Of a stretch of 13,353 nucleotides of DNA, positions 5,846 to 11,973 are shown piece after piece. The notes beneath the pieces are model-generated. The model was not told the origin of the DNA, did no database searches, and saw only the letters and a list, made by a program, of their open reading frames with translations. The DNA is taken from the NCBI GenBank assembly GCA_002373815.1, contig DFKH01000069.1, positions 1 through 13,353 of the forward strand, read 5' to 3'. This stretch comes from Alphaproteobacteria bacterium UBA3650. GTDB lineage: Bacteria > Pseudomonadota > Alphaproteobacteria > CAAHEQ01 > UBA3637. Within the stretch, counting starts at the first letter, position 1. Each line of letters begins with the position of its first letter. A program made the translations under genes and the position numbers.

Positions 5846-6456
5846 TACTTTCTCCTTTGGTTAAATTGTGAAACTATGCTTGTAAATTGCTGGTATACGT
5901 CAGATATTACTTTGTTTGCATCAATCTTTTGCATTCCAAGTGGCAACAACAGATTTGATAAATTTGGTACATTGGCAGAATATTTAACATATCTATTTTG
6001 ATAATAGGTATGTTGTTCTGGTTCAGATAATTTTTTATCAAATAATTCGATATCTCTCATGCCGCGCTTAGTCATTCTGTCGACACAATTGGACATGGTT
6101 GCATCAAAGAATATGCTGCCGATAATATGGATGTTTTGGTTGTTAGCAAACAAATCCAATTCTTCTTGTCTTTGTGGAAATCCATCAAGTAAATACACTT
6201 GATGATATTCCATTGATATTTTTTCAGCCATTATTCCAGATATAACCCAAGCAGGCGATGTCTTGGTTTCTTTGTCGCCAGTGGTCAATAATGCGTGCCT
6301 AAAATCAGATTTTGATTTTTCTTTTATTACATCACGAATTAAATCGCCAGCAGATATATGATACACATCGGGGTGATGAATACAATATTCTTGGCATATG
6401 GTACCTTTGCCAGCTCCAGGATATCCTGCAATAAAAATAACGTCTTTATCTTTCAT
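5845..6456 (-). CDS. Adenylate-kinase-like nucleoside monophosphate kinase
   Basis: The 203-residue product has the adenylate kinase landmarks: P-loop G-Y-P-G-A-G-K-G-T at 11-19, NMP-binding S-A-G-D-L-I-R at 35-41, D-G-F-P-Q at 91-95, and LID-flanking arginines in R-M-T-K-R-G-M-R-D (127-135). The LID is short, without the zinc or long beta form. It transfers phosphate from ATP to a nucleoside monophosphate. A housekeeping adk would normally lie elsewhere and read D-G-F-P-R; here Gln replaces the Arg after P, and the product is diverged, so another NMP substrate is likely. AGGAAA precedes the ATG, and the gene overlaps its upstream neighbour by 11 bases. It is probably a pathway-specific kinase. 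Confidence 0.85.
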   Translation of the reverse strand: MKDKDVIFIAGYPGAGKGTICQEYCIHHPDVYHISAGDLIRDVIKEKSKSDFRHALLTTGDKETKTSPAWVISGIMAEKISMEYHQVYLLDGFPQRQEELDLFANNQNIHIIGSIFFDATMSNCVDRMTKRGMRDIELFDKKLSEPEQHTYYQNRYVKYSANVPNLSNLLLPLGMQKIDANKVISDVYQQFTSIVSQFNQRRK

Positions 6457-6964
6457 AATTATATTTCCTGTGTATATAGTCGGTCACGTATTCATTGTCC
6501 GGCAAATATACAAATTCTTTATACTTACATTTGTTTTTTAAGTAATCATGCTCTTCCGATGAAGATAAAATCCTATCAAGTATTTTTATAAAAGGTTCGT
6601 TGTTTCCACGTTTACGGGCATCGGATAGTATTTGTTGTTTACGTGTTTTGAGTGGATAAAGAATTGTATATTCCAAACCCAGTTTATCAAATTCGGCAAA
6701 CAGTTCACGTGCCAAAGTCACAAATATAAATTTATATTTACCTAAATTCGCAACCACATCATTGATATAATTTTGAGGGTATGCAGGATTTGGAACAAAA
6801 TTAAAATCGCCTTTGCTAAATTCATCATTTACAACCTTGGTCGGATAAATGCGGCTGTAATGAATTGATTCAATGTCCAGACAGATATCGGGGTGAGCTT
6901 TGGCAAAGGTCGTTTTACCTAAACAACCCCAAGCAGATATTATAACTGTTCCTTTATTGTTCAT
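6446..6964 (-). CDS. P-loop kinase-like protein, substrate unknown
   Basis: The 172-residue protein begins with a strand and a Walker A-like loop, V-I-I-S-A-W-G-C-L-G-K-T-T-F-A (7-21). The first Gly of GX4GKT is replaced by Ala. It is followed by C-L-D-I-E-S (28-33), where kinases place a substrate- or magnesium-binding Asp. A later F-I-F-V-T-L strand and the basic helix R-K-Q-Q-I-L-S-D-A-R-K-R-G-N-N fit the small P-loop nucleotide-kinase architecture, with the basic stretch resembling a lid. I cannot place it in a named family. Its ATG overlaps the stop codon of the GHMP gene by four bases (ATGA), so it is translated with it. A kinase acting on the GHMP product is the simplest reading. Confidence 0.7.
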   Translation of the reverse strand: MNNKGTVIISAWGCLGKTTFAKAHPDICLDIESIHYSRIYPTKVVNDEFSKGDFNFVPNPAYPQNYINDVVANLGKYKFIFVTLARELFAEFDKLGLEYTILYPLKTRKQQILSDARKRGNNEPFIKILDRILSSSEEHDYLKNKCKYKEFVYLPDNEYVTDYIHRKYNYER

Positions 6965-7923
6965 GGCTTTACCACATAAAAATCATATTTGTTATTACTC
7001 AATTGTTTTAATTGCTCTGTTGGATCTTGATTTGCAAAACTATACACCGTTGGTCCCAAAGAACTAACTCCGGCACATCCAAATTCTTGTCTTAAATCTG
7101 CCAACAGCTGTTTTGTTTCTGGTGATTGAATATCTTCTTCGCATTTTTTTGATCCCAAATGCACGATTTTATCAATACCCTTAGCAAATGTCTCAAAATC
7201 TTTTTCTATTACAGCTGGCAGGCATTCCCCATAAAACTCTCTATAAACAGATTTTGTAATATCAACATTTTCAGGTAATATGCTATCCCAAAAATCATCT
7301 TCCAACTTTGCAGACAGGGATTGATTGTCTTTTGGAACAGCAATGATTATCCAGAAAGGGAATTTATCTATCATCGTTACGGAATTAACCGGTTTTTCGA
7401 TTCCGTTCTTATAACTCACGCCATTTTCAACAATCATACCTGGGTTAAATAATAAATTTAACCCCAATGTGGATACATGACCCACACCCAGATCAAAAAG
7501 GTCATTTATTTTCAGATCTATGCCACAATGCTTAGCACAAACAAGATATATACCGCCCACTATTTGGGTGGATATTCCTATACCTGTATGCTCTTGCAAT
7601 CTGTCTGGAATAGAAACTTTTACATCGAAAAACTTATCTATCTGGGTTTTGCGGCGCAACTTATCAAAATCAACACTCGCATCAAGATCATAATGTTGTT
7701 TACCGCCATTTATAGCGATTTTATCTTCAACAGTACCAGTAGCACAGGATATGGTTATGGGGAAATCTTGCAGGGATATTCCAAAGCTACCATGCTTTAA
7801 TATGCCAATATAATCTGACAAATCCAAACTGAAAAAATGGAGCCTTGGGTATACTGCCAGCGTTGAATAACCGCTTTCATGCTTAATTTCTGGCAAAGAA
7901 TTTGTTGTATTCAGAGTTCTCAT
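6961..7923 (-). CDS. GHMP-fold protein of the beta-RFAP synthase family
   Basis: I start this at the ATG at 7923 (M-R-T-L-N-T-T); an in-frame GTG at 7938 lies almost on the predicted transcription start. The 320-residue protein resembles beta-ribofuranosylaminobenzene 5'-phosphate synthase: Y-P-R-L-H-F-F-S-L-D-L near 25-35, G-S-F-G-I-S-L near 45-51, and the GHMP loop E-H-T-G-I-G-I-S-T-Q at 111-120. Known members are the archaeal methanopterin enzyme and the ForT/PyfQ enzymes of C-nucleoside antibiotic pathways, which join PRPP to an aromatic acid with loss of CO2 and pyrophosphate, making a C-riboside. No methanopterin genes are nearby. It is the first gene of the operon and probably its committing step. 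The exact reaction here is inferred, and the acceptor is unknown. Confidence 0.75.
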   Translation of the reverse strand: MRTLNTTNSLPEIKHESGYSTLAVYPRLHFFSLDLSDYIGILKHGSFGISLQDFPITISCATGTVEDKIAINGGKQHYDLDASVDFDKLRRKTQIDKFFDVKVSIPDRLQEHTGIGISTQIVGGIYLVCAKHCGIDLKINDLFDLGVGHVSTLGLNLLFNPGMIVENGVSYKNGIEKPVNSVTMIDKFPFWIIIAVPKDNQSLSAKLEDDFWDSILPENVDITKSVYREFYGECLPAVIEKDFETFAKGIDKIVHLGSKKCEEDIQSPETKQLLADLRQEFGCAGVSSLGPTVYSFANQDPTEQLKQLSNNKYDFYVVKP

Positions 7924-7941
7924 ATAACAACTTTGCACCTA

Positions 7942-7969
7942 ATTGTAGACCAGATTTGTGCGAAATCAA
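7942..7969 (-). promoter_or_regulatory. Promoter of the six-gene minus-strand operon
   Basis: On the reverse strand TTGATT (7969-7964) and TACAAT (7947-7942) are 16 bases apart. The predicted start is near 7935, leaving a leader of about a dozen bases before the ATG at 7923. No other minus-strand promoter of similar quality is visible in the overlapping operon. Confidence 0.5.
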
Positions 7970-8091
7970 GCAAAATCAAACAAAAACGAAGGTTTTTTGT
8001 AATATTCTCAGCTTGTTGGGTAAAATTTTTTAGCAGACACACGGACTATGGTACCAGTTTTCTGCGGGTTTTATGGGGGCGTTTTGTCGTG

Positions 8092-8113
8092 ACACACGGA
8101 CCAGTCCGTATGT
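8092..8113. promoter_or_regulatory. 22-bp near-palindrome in repeat B
   Basis: This is the same palindrome as in copy A, unchanged: ACACACGGAC and GTCCGTATGT around CA. Half-sites recur at 8037-8047, here ACACACGGACT with one base changed from copy A, and at 8228-8238. The central palindrome is the part that stayed constant. Confidence 0.5.
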
Positions 8114-8320
8114 TTAGGGATGTTTTTTGTAAAAATGGCCATTTTATGCTTTTATAAACAATCAATATTTTGTCAAAATTTCGCAGAAATCTGGGGTCTT
8201 TGTATGTAAAATTCACCTGGCAAAGTGACATACGGATTAACAGCAGATCCGCAATTTGCCTGGATTTCCTTGGGTTGCAGCGTGTAAGATGCATGAATCT
8301 GCCACTTTTTCGCGTATAGC

Positions 8321-8392
8321 TGTGTAGCCACTGTGTAGCTGTTTTTTTATGTGTAGCTCCTGTGTAGCAAAAAAATTGCACTATCGTGTAGC
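8321..8392 (+). repeat. Array of five TGTGTAGC octamers in repeat B
   Basis: Octamers start at 8321, 8332, 8350, 8361 and 8385. They keep exactly the 11, 18, 11 and 24 base steps of copy A, although bases between them differ. They could be binding sites for a recombinase or another DNA-organising protein. Confidence 0.55.
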
Positions 8393-8476
8393 CAGATGTG
8401 CCAAAAACATACAAAAGACAGAACGTGTAAAACACGACTTACGGAATGTTTTAGTGCCATAAGATAGTGATACATC

Positions 8477-8504
8477 TTGAAAATATACCCAAATTTGCTA
8501 TATT
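8477..8504 (+). promoter_or_regulatory. Promoter of the SLATT / CD-NTase operon
   Basis: TTGAAA (8477-8482) and TATATT (8499-8504) are separated by 16 bases. The start would fall near 8511, about 23 bases before the preferred ATG of the SLATT gene. The promoter lies outside repeat B, so the operon carries its own expression signals. Confidence 0.5.
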
Positions 8505-8533
8505 ACAACACAAAGAAAAACAAAGGAATGCGC

Positions 8534-9028
8534 ATGATGTCAATTCGTGAAAATATTAAAGAAGAAGCCAGAAAATTAGCAATTTGTGCTCTATATTCAT
8601 CAAAAGGGCATTTTTATGCTGCAGAATATTGGAAACACTTGCATTATTGGTTAGGGGTTCCGCTTACAATCATAAGCGCTGTAGGAGTGTATTATTCAAT
8701 TGAACCAATTGGTCATATGTTAAGTTGCGTAGTGTTTGTTTTATCTTCGTTGCTTACTTTTTTAAATACACAGAAAAATAGAGATTCACATTTTTATTCG
8801 GGAGAGTTATACGATGAATTGTATAATCAGGCCAGGCAATTTATGCGTATAGAATGTACGGAAGAATTCGGTCAAAGAGACGAAGAATTAAAGATCAAAC
8901 TAGACCGTTTATATGATAGAAAATATAAATTGGATAAATTTTCTTTACAAATTCCCAAACGGGCATATGAAAAAGCTAAGAAGGGTATCAAACAGGGCGA
9001 AGGTAGCTTTGATGATAAATTGGATTAA
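8534..9028 (+). CDS. SLATT-domain two-transmembrane protein (predicted effector)
   Basis: I start at 8534, where AAGGA sits six bases upstream; the open frame reaches further up but overlaps the promoter. The product is 164 residues: a charged N-terminal helix (R-E-N-I-K-E-E-A-R-K-L), two hydrophobic segments at about 38-56 and 61-78 joined by a short loop, then a conserved S-H-F-Y-S-G-E-L-Y-D-E-L-Y motif and a charged cytoplasmic helical tail. This is the architecture of SLATT proteins, predicted membrane effectors thought to open pores or depolarise the inner membrane when triggered by a nucleotide made by a partner enzyme. The partner CD-NTase gene follows after nine bases. Assignment to SLATT is from topology and neighbour; the subfamily is not certain. 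Confidence 0.82.
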   Translation: MMSIRENIKEEARKLAICALYSSKGHFYAAEYWKHLHYWLGVPLTIISAVGVYYSIEPIGHMLSCVVFVLSSLLTFLNTQKNRDSHFYSGELYDELYNQARQFMRIECTEEFGQRDEELKIKLDRLYDRKYKLDKFSLQIPKRAYEKAKKGIKQGEGSFDDKLD

Positions 9029-9037
9029 GGATTATGT

Positions 9038-10525
9038 ATGACTCAAATTAACGAACAAAAACTAGAAAAAATATTAGCTGAATATGCGAGTTCTCTGGGA
9101 ATTACAGACGAACAACGTAGATTGGCGGAACGAAAATACAAAGAAATTGGGGAATGGTTACAATCTGGTCAATTTTTTAAAGAATATAAACCGGAGGTTT
9201 ATCCTCAAGGATCGTTTGCACTTGGTACTGTTGTGCGTCCGGTTAAAGGGGATAGTTTTGATTTAGATATAGTTGTCGAGTTAACGAAGGGTGAAATATT
9301 GCACTCATCAAAGGAAATAAAACAGGCGGTCAATGAACGCCTTAAAGAAGACAAAGAAGGAAATCCTTGCTTAAATGCGGATAAACGGGTATGGTCCATG
9401 TGTTATACACTGAGCTTTCCGAAACAGTTTGATATGGATATTGTTCCTGCGAGGTACGGCGATAGTGATAGAATAACGTATTTAAAAAATGTTTATCCAG
9501 ATAAATCTCATTTTTTTGATACCGCAATCAAGGTGGTGGATAGAAATGACCAATGGATAGAATCAAACCCCAGGGGATTCATTCGTTGGTTTGATGAAAT
9601 TTCTAAACGTTCTAAACATAAAGATGTTTTTCAAGCTATGGATGAGTTGCATGCATTACCTGCATACCAGGTCAATTCTCCTTTACAAAATATGGTTCAA
9701 ATATTAAAAAAACATGCATCGGAGATGTTTGACTCTGAAGAAATTAGAGATTACAAACCGGCTTCAATAGCTATCACGACTCTTGCTGCATTGTCGTTTA
9801 AGAAGGAGTATTCTTTATATGGTGCTCTGAAAAATTTTAAAGAAAATGCGTTAAAAATTTTGGGCGATAAATTTGAATTAGAAAATCCGGCTAACCCTGG
9901 TGAGTATTTTTCGCAAAATTGGGAGAATGATCCACAGAAAAAGAAATGGCTATTAAAATGGTTAGAAAATGTTGATTCTTTTATAAAACATTTAATTGAA
10001 TTGGATGAAAGTACAAGTGTTGTCGGATTAGACGAGTCTTTTGAAAGAGCAAAAACTTCACAATATGAATTATATTTGGCAAGCCAAAATCTACCGTCGT
10101 TCTACGCACACGCCAATGAAGCAGAAGAAACCCATTTATCAAAATCACTTACATATAGAGTAAAAATAATCCCAGAAGTAGAAAGAAAAAAATTCGGGAT
10201 TTATCATGCAGACAAAGCAAAAAATGTGGCCGAGTGGGAAAGCTTTTATAAAACCCAAATACCACTACAACATGAAGCGTGGTTAAAATTTAGTTTAAAA
10301 ACAGATTGTCCAGTGCCATACACTGTATGCTGGCAGGTCGTTAATGCGCCAGATTGCGAAGAACCTCGTGGGGAAGTTCTAAGAGAAGAAGTTACAGATA
10401 ATTCAAAACCGGTGGTTCGTTATGAAATAACAAAATGGTTTGGGAACCATTATATAAAATGTTTTATACTTAAAAACAATAAGATAGTCGGAGAAGATAT
10501 GGTTTGGGTGCCTATCATAAAATAG
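9038..10525 (+). CDS. CD-NTase (SMODS-type nucleotide second-messenger synthase) with AGS-C-like sensor domain
   Basis: The 495-residue protein has the DNA-polymerase-beta-like nucleotidyltransferase signature: P-Q-G-S-F-A-L-G-T at 56-64, metal ligands Asp75 and Asp77 in S-F-D-L-D-I-V, and a third carboxylate Asp134 in F-D-M-D-I-V-P-A. A helical OAS1-like middle domain follows (about 180-345). The C-terminal 100 residues, with Y-T-V-C-W-Q-V-V-N-A and W-F-G-N-H-Y-I-K-C-F, resemble the AGS-C sensor domain often attached to such enzymes. It should make a cyclic or linear oligonucleotide on phage infection and activate the SLATT protein upstream. Ribosome site AAGG is seven bases before the ATG; an out-of-frame ATG at 9034 was ignored. 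All catalytic residues are present. The base composition of the product cannot be told from sequence. Confidence 0.88.
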   Translation: MTQINEQKLEKILAEYASSLGITDEQRRLAERKYKEIGEWLQSGQFFKEYKPEVYPQGSFALGTVVRPVKGDSFDLDIVVELTKGEILHSSKEIKQAVNERLKEDKEGNPCLNADKRVWSMCYTLSFPKQFDMDIVPARYGDSDRITYLKNVYPDKSHFFDTAIKVVDRNDQWIESNPRGFIRWFDEISKRSKHKDVFQAMDELHALPAYQVNSPLQNMVQILKKHASEMFDSEEIRDYKPASIAITTLAALSFKKEYSLYGALKNFKENALKILGDKFELENPANPGEYFSQNWENDPQKKKWLLKWLENVDSFIKHLIELDESTSVVGLDESFERAKTSQYELYLASQNLPSFYAHANEAEETHLSKSLTYRVKIIPEVERKKFGIYHADKAKNVAEWESFYKTQIPLQHEAWLKFSLKTDCPVPYTVCWQVVNAPDCEEPRGEVLREEVTDNSKPVVRYEITKWFGNHYIKCFILKNNKIVGEDMVWVPIIK

Positions 10526-10533
10526 GGTATATC

Positions 10534-11352
10534 ATGACAGAAGTTGTGAACAAAGGTGGACAATTTATTATTCAAGATGATAGCAAAAAAGGCACAGAGG
10601 CGACTTATTTGGCATTGTTCGCACGTCATAAAATTGGTGAAAAATGGATGCAAGGCAATGGAATTACAATCAAAAAGTCTTGCGAGTGCCCGGACTTTAT
10701 ATTTGAGGTGGCAGGTCGACCAACAACTGGGTTGGAAATCGTCAATTTTATTTACAAAAGTGATAAAAATACGGCGACAATGCGGTTGGAAAGGGTTGCT
10801 AAAAAGGTGGTCGGATACTTTAAACAGAAAGGAATCCCTTTGTCATTATTGATTGATGTTCATGATCCAAGGGAATGGAGTTTGAATTGGGCAGAACATA
10901 TGGATGCTTGTTACAACCCAGGATTTGATCATTTAAATGCGTCAGACGATGAGTTAAAAGAAGCATTTATAACTGCGCTGGAATCAGAAGGAATAAAAGC
11001 ATGGAGAATAACGAAAAAGTGGCTGGATGTAAAAGGGCAAACTTTTATTGTTAATGGCAGCTTAATGCATGAACCGCACACTTCGTGCCATGTCAATAAT
11101 ATGGGCAGATGTGTTGAAGATCCTTTTGATGACGTCCAGAAAATAATAGATAGCAAAAACCAAAAATTTGAATCCTATAAGAAAAATTGTGATGAGTGCG
11201 ATTTGTTAATTGTGGTAGAAAATGGCTTTGTACATTTTTCTGACAAACTACAAAAGCATAAATTTAATTCTGTGTTCAGAAATGTATACTTGATGGATTT
11301 GTCGTTCGGCTGCAAGGTTACAAAATTAAAAATTCGGGCACTTGATCGATAG
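10534..11352 (+). CDS. Third gene of the CD-NTase operon, unknown; weak PD-(D/E)XK nuclease-like motif
   Basis: AGGG six bases upstream supports the ATG at 10534, eight bases after the CD-NTase stop, so this is cotranscribed. The 272-residue protein has no signal peptide or membrane segment and no domain I recognise with confidence. Residues 52-71 read C-P-D-F-I-F-E-V-A-G-R-P-T-T-G-L-E-I-V-N, a strand-turn-strand with Pro53-Asp54 and Glu68. This resembles motif II-III of PD-(D/E)XK nucleases, except that the usual final Lys is Val. A second strand block, C-D-L-L-I-V-V-E-N-G-F-V-H-F, lies near the C-terminus. It may be a nuclease effector, a regulator or a nucleotide-clearing component. It is neither a SAVED protein nor a Cap2/Cap3-type ancillary protein. 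Function open. Confidence 0.75.
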   Translation: MTEVVNKGGQFIIQDDSKKGTEATYLALFARHKIGEKWMQGNGITIKKSCECPDFIFEVAGRPTTGLEIVNFIYKSDKNTATMRLERVAKKVVGYFKQKGIPLSLLIDVHDPREWSLNWAEHMDACYNPGFDHLNASDDELKEAFITALESEGIKAWRITKKWLDVKGQTFIVNGSLMHEPHTSCHVNNMGRCVEDPFDDVQKIIDSKNQKFESYKKNCDECDLLIVVENGFVHFSDKLQKHKFNSVFRNVYLMDLSFGCKVTKLKIRALDR

Positions 11353-11375
11353 AAAAATATATGCTTTTTTCTATC
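11348..11375 (+). terminator. Possible hairpin at the end of the CD-NTase operon
   Basis: GATAGAAAAA (11348-11357) pairs with TTTTTCTATC (11366-11375), overlapping the stop codon of the third gene. The stem is AT-rich and no T run follows, so it may protect the 3' end or terminate weakly rather than act as a classic terminator. Confidence 0.3.
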
Positions 11376-11437
11376 AAAATTGATTCGTTGGAAAATGGTG
11401 ATTTTTGGGTCGGGTGACGCCGATGCGTAAATTGGAC

Positions 11438-11604
11438 AAATGTTGATAAATGTTGCTAACCTAGTCTTTTTTATGCTTTTGATACATTATGATACATTTT
11501 TGTTACTACAAAAAGTGCCGTTTTTAGAAGATTTTTGTTTTTTAATGTGCTATAAATTATATGTACGGATATTAAAAAATGTTGCGATATTTGACGATAT
11601 CTTG
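11438..11604 (+). repeat. Three 10-bp-period tandem repeats upstream of the AlpA-like gene
   Basis: Three separate pairs occur, each repeating at exactly 10 bases: AAATGTTG at 11438 and 11448, GATACATT at 11481 and 11491, and CGATAT at 11585 and 11595. They occupy the 300-base gene-free stretch 11353-11653, which otherwise shows only a weak promoter. One-turn spacing of direct sites is how excisionases and similar winged-helix proteins bind cooperatively, so these may be AlpA/Xis sites. Confidence 0.5.
11548..11556 (+). promoter_or_regulatory. Possible extended -10 promoter for the AlpA-like gene
   Basis: TGC-TATAAA forms an extended -10 element about 90 bases before the ATG. No convincing -35 box is visible at 16 to 18 bases. 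It lies between the second and third 10-bp repeat pairs, so binding there could control it. Confidence 0.3.
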
Positions 11605-11653
11605 AGACATTTTTAAACCGGACAAAAACCATCAAAACCCAAAGGAGAAAAAC

Positions 11654-11908
11654 ATGGAACAAGAGTTCAAAAAAAATTGGGGGATGGAGAGAGATACAAG
11701 TTGTTATTTTATAAACGAAAACGGAGAAAAAGATAAACTTATGACGCCAAGACAGTTGGCTCAATATCTTGAATCATCCATTTCGGCATTAAGTCAATAT
11801 CGTGCGCTGGGTATTGGACCGGAATACTTTAAAATCGGCAAAATGGTGCGATATCGCAAATCCGATGTGAATCAATGGTTGGAACAACAAAGAATCGGCA
11901 AAAAATAG
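11654..11908 (+). CDS. AlpA/excisionase-like helix-turn-helix protein
   Basis: The 84-residue protein carries a MerR-like winged helix-turn-helix of the HTH_17 type at about 29-79: L-M-T-P-R-Q-L-A-Q-Y-L-E, S-Q-Y-R-A-L-G-I-G-P, Y-F-K-I-G-K-M-V-R-Y-R-K-S-D-V-N-Q-W-L. Such proteins direct excision with, or switch on, a neighbouring tyrosine integrase. The N-terminal 28 residues are an unusual polar extension (N-E-N-G-E-K-D-K). A strong AAAGGAG ribosome site lies upstream. The integrase gene starts 65 bases after its stop and is read in the same direction, so the two are probably coexpressed. It likely acts as recombination directionality factor or transcriptional activator of the island. Confidence 0.85.
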   Translation: MEQEFKKNWGMERDTSCYFINENGEKDKLMTPRQLAQYLESSISALSQYRALGIGPEYFKIGKMVRYRKSDVNQWLEQQRIGKK

Positions 11909-11936
11909 TTGTTTTTACTTGCTATTTTATTTGTGT

Positions 11937-11957
11937 GTTGCACTGTGTAGTCGCAAC
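11937..11957 (+). promoter_or_regulatory. Hairpin just upstream of the integrase ribosome site
   Basis: GTTGC and GCAAC pair, and ACT/AGT extends the stem with a one-base bulge around a GTGT loop. The hairpin ends four bases before the AGGAG ribosome site of the integrase. It also contains TGTGTAG, seven bases of the octamer found in the long repeats. It could adjust integrase translation or be a protein-binding site. Confidence 0.35.
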
Positions 11958-11973
11958 CAAAGGAGTTACACAT

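Larger units (their letters stand above)
8022..8417. repeat. Long direct repeat, copy B (about 396 bp)
   Basis: This is the second copy of the element at 2396-2789, in the same orientation and nearly identical over its central 200 bases. Differences include T5/T6 at the left edge, G4/G5 near 8075-8080, and a cluster of substitutions around 8245-8300. Its right end lies 60 bases before the promoter of the SLATT/CD-NTase operon, just as copy A ends shortly before the NUDIX gene. Each accessory module therefore begins right after one copy. It fills most of the gene-free stretch 7924-8533. Confidence 0.9.

Noticed and set aside
11353..11653. tRNA gene as integration site near the integrase
   Set aside because: No cloverleaf or T-loop GTTCRA-type motif found here or in 13171-13353.
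11875..11973. Upstream extension of the integrase frame
   Set aside because: It overlaps the AlpA-like gene, contains a hydrophobic low-quality stretch, and a strong AGGAG site supports the start at 11974.
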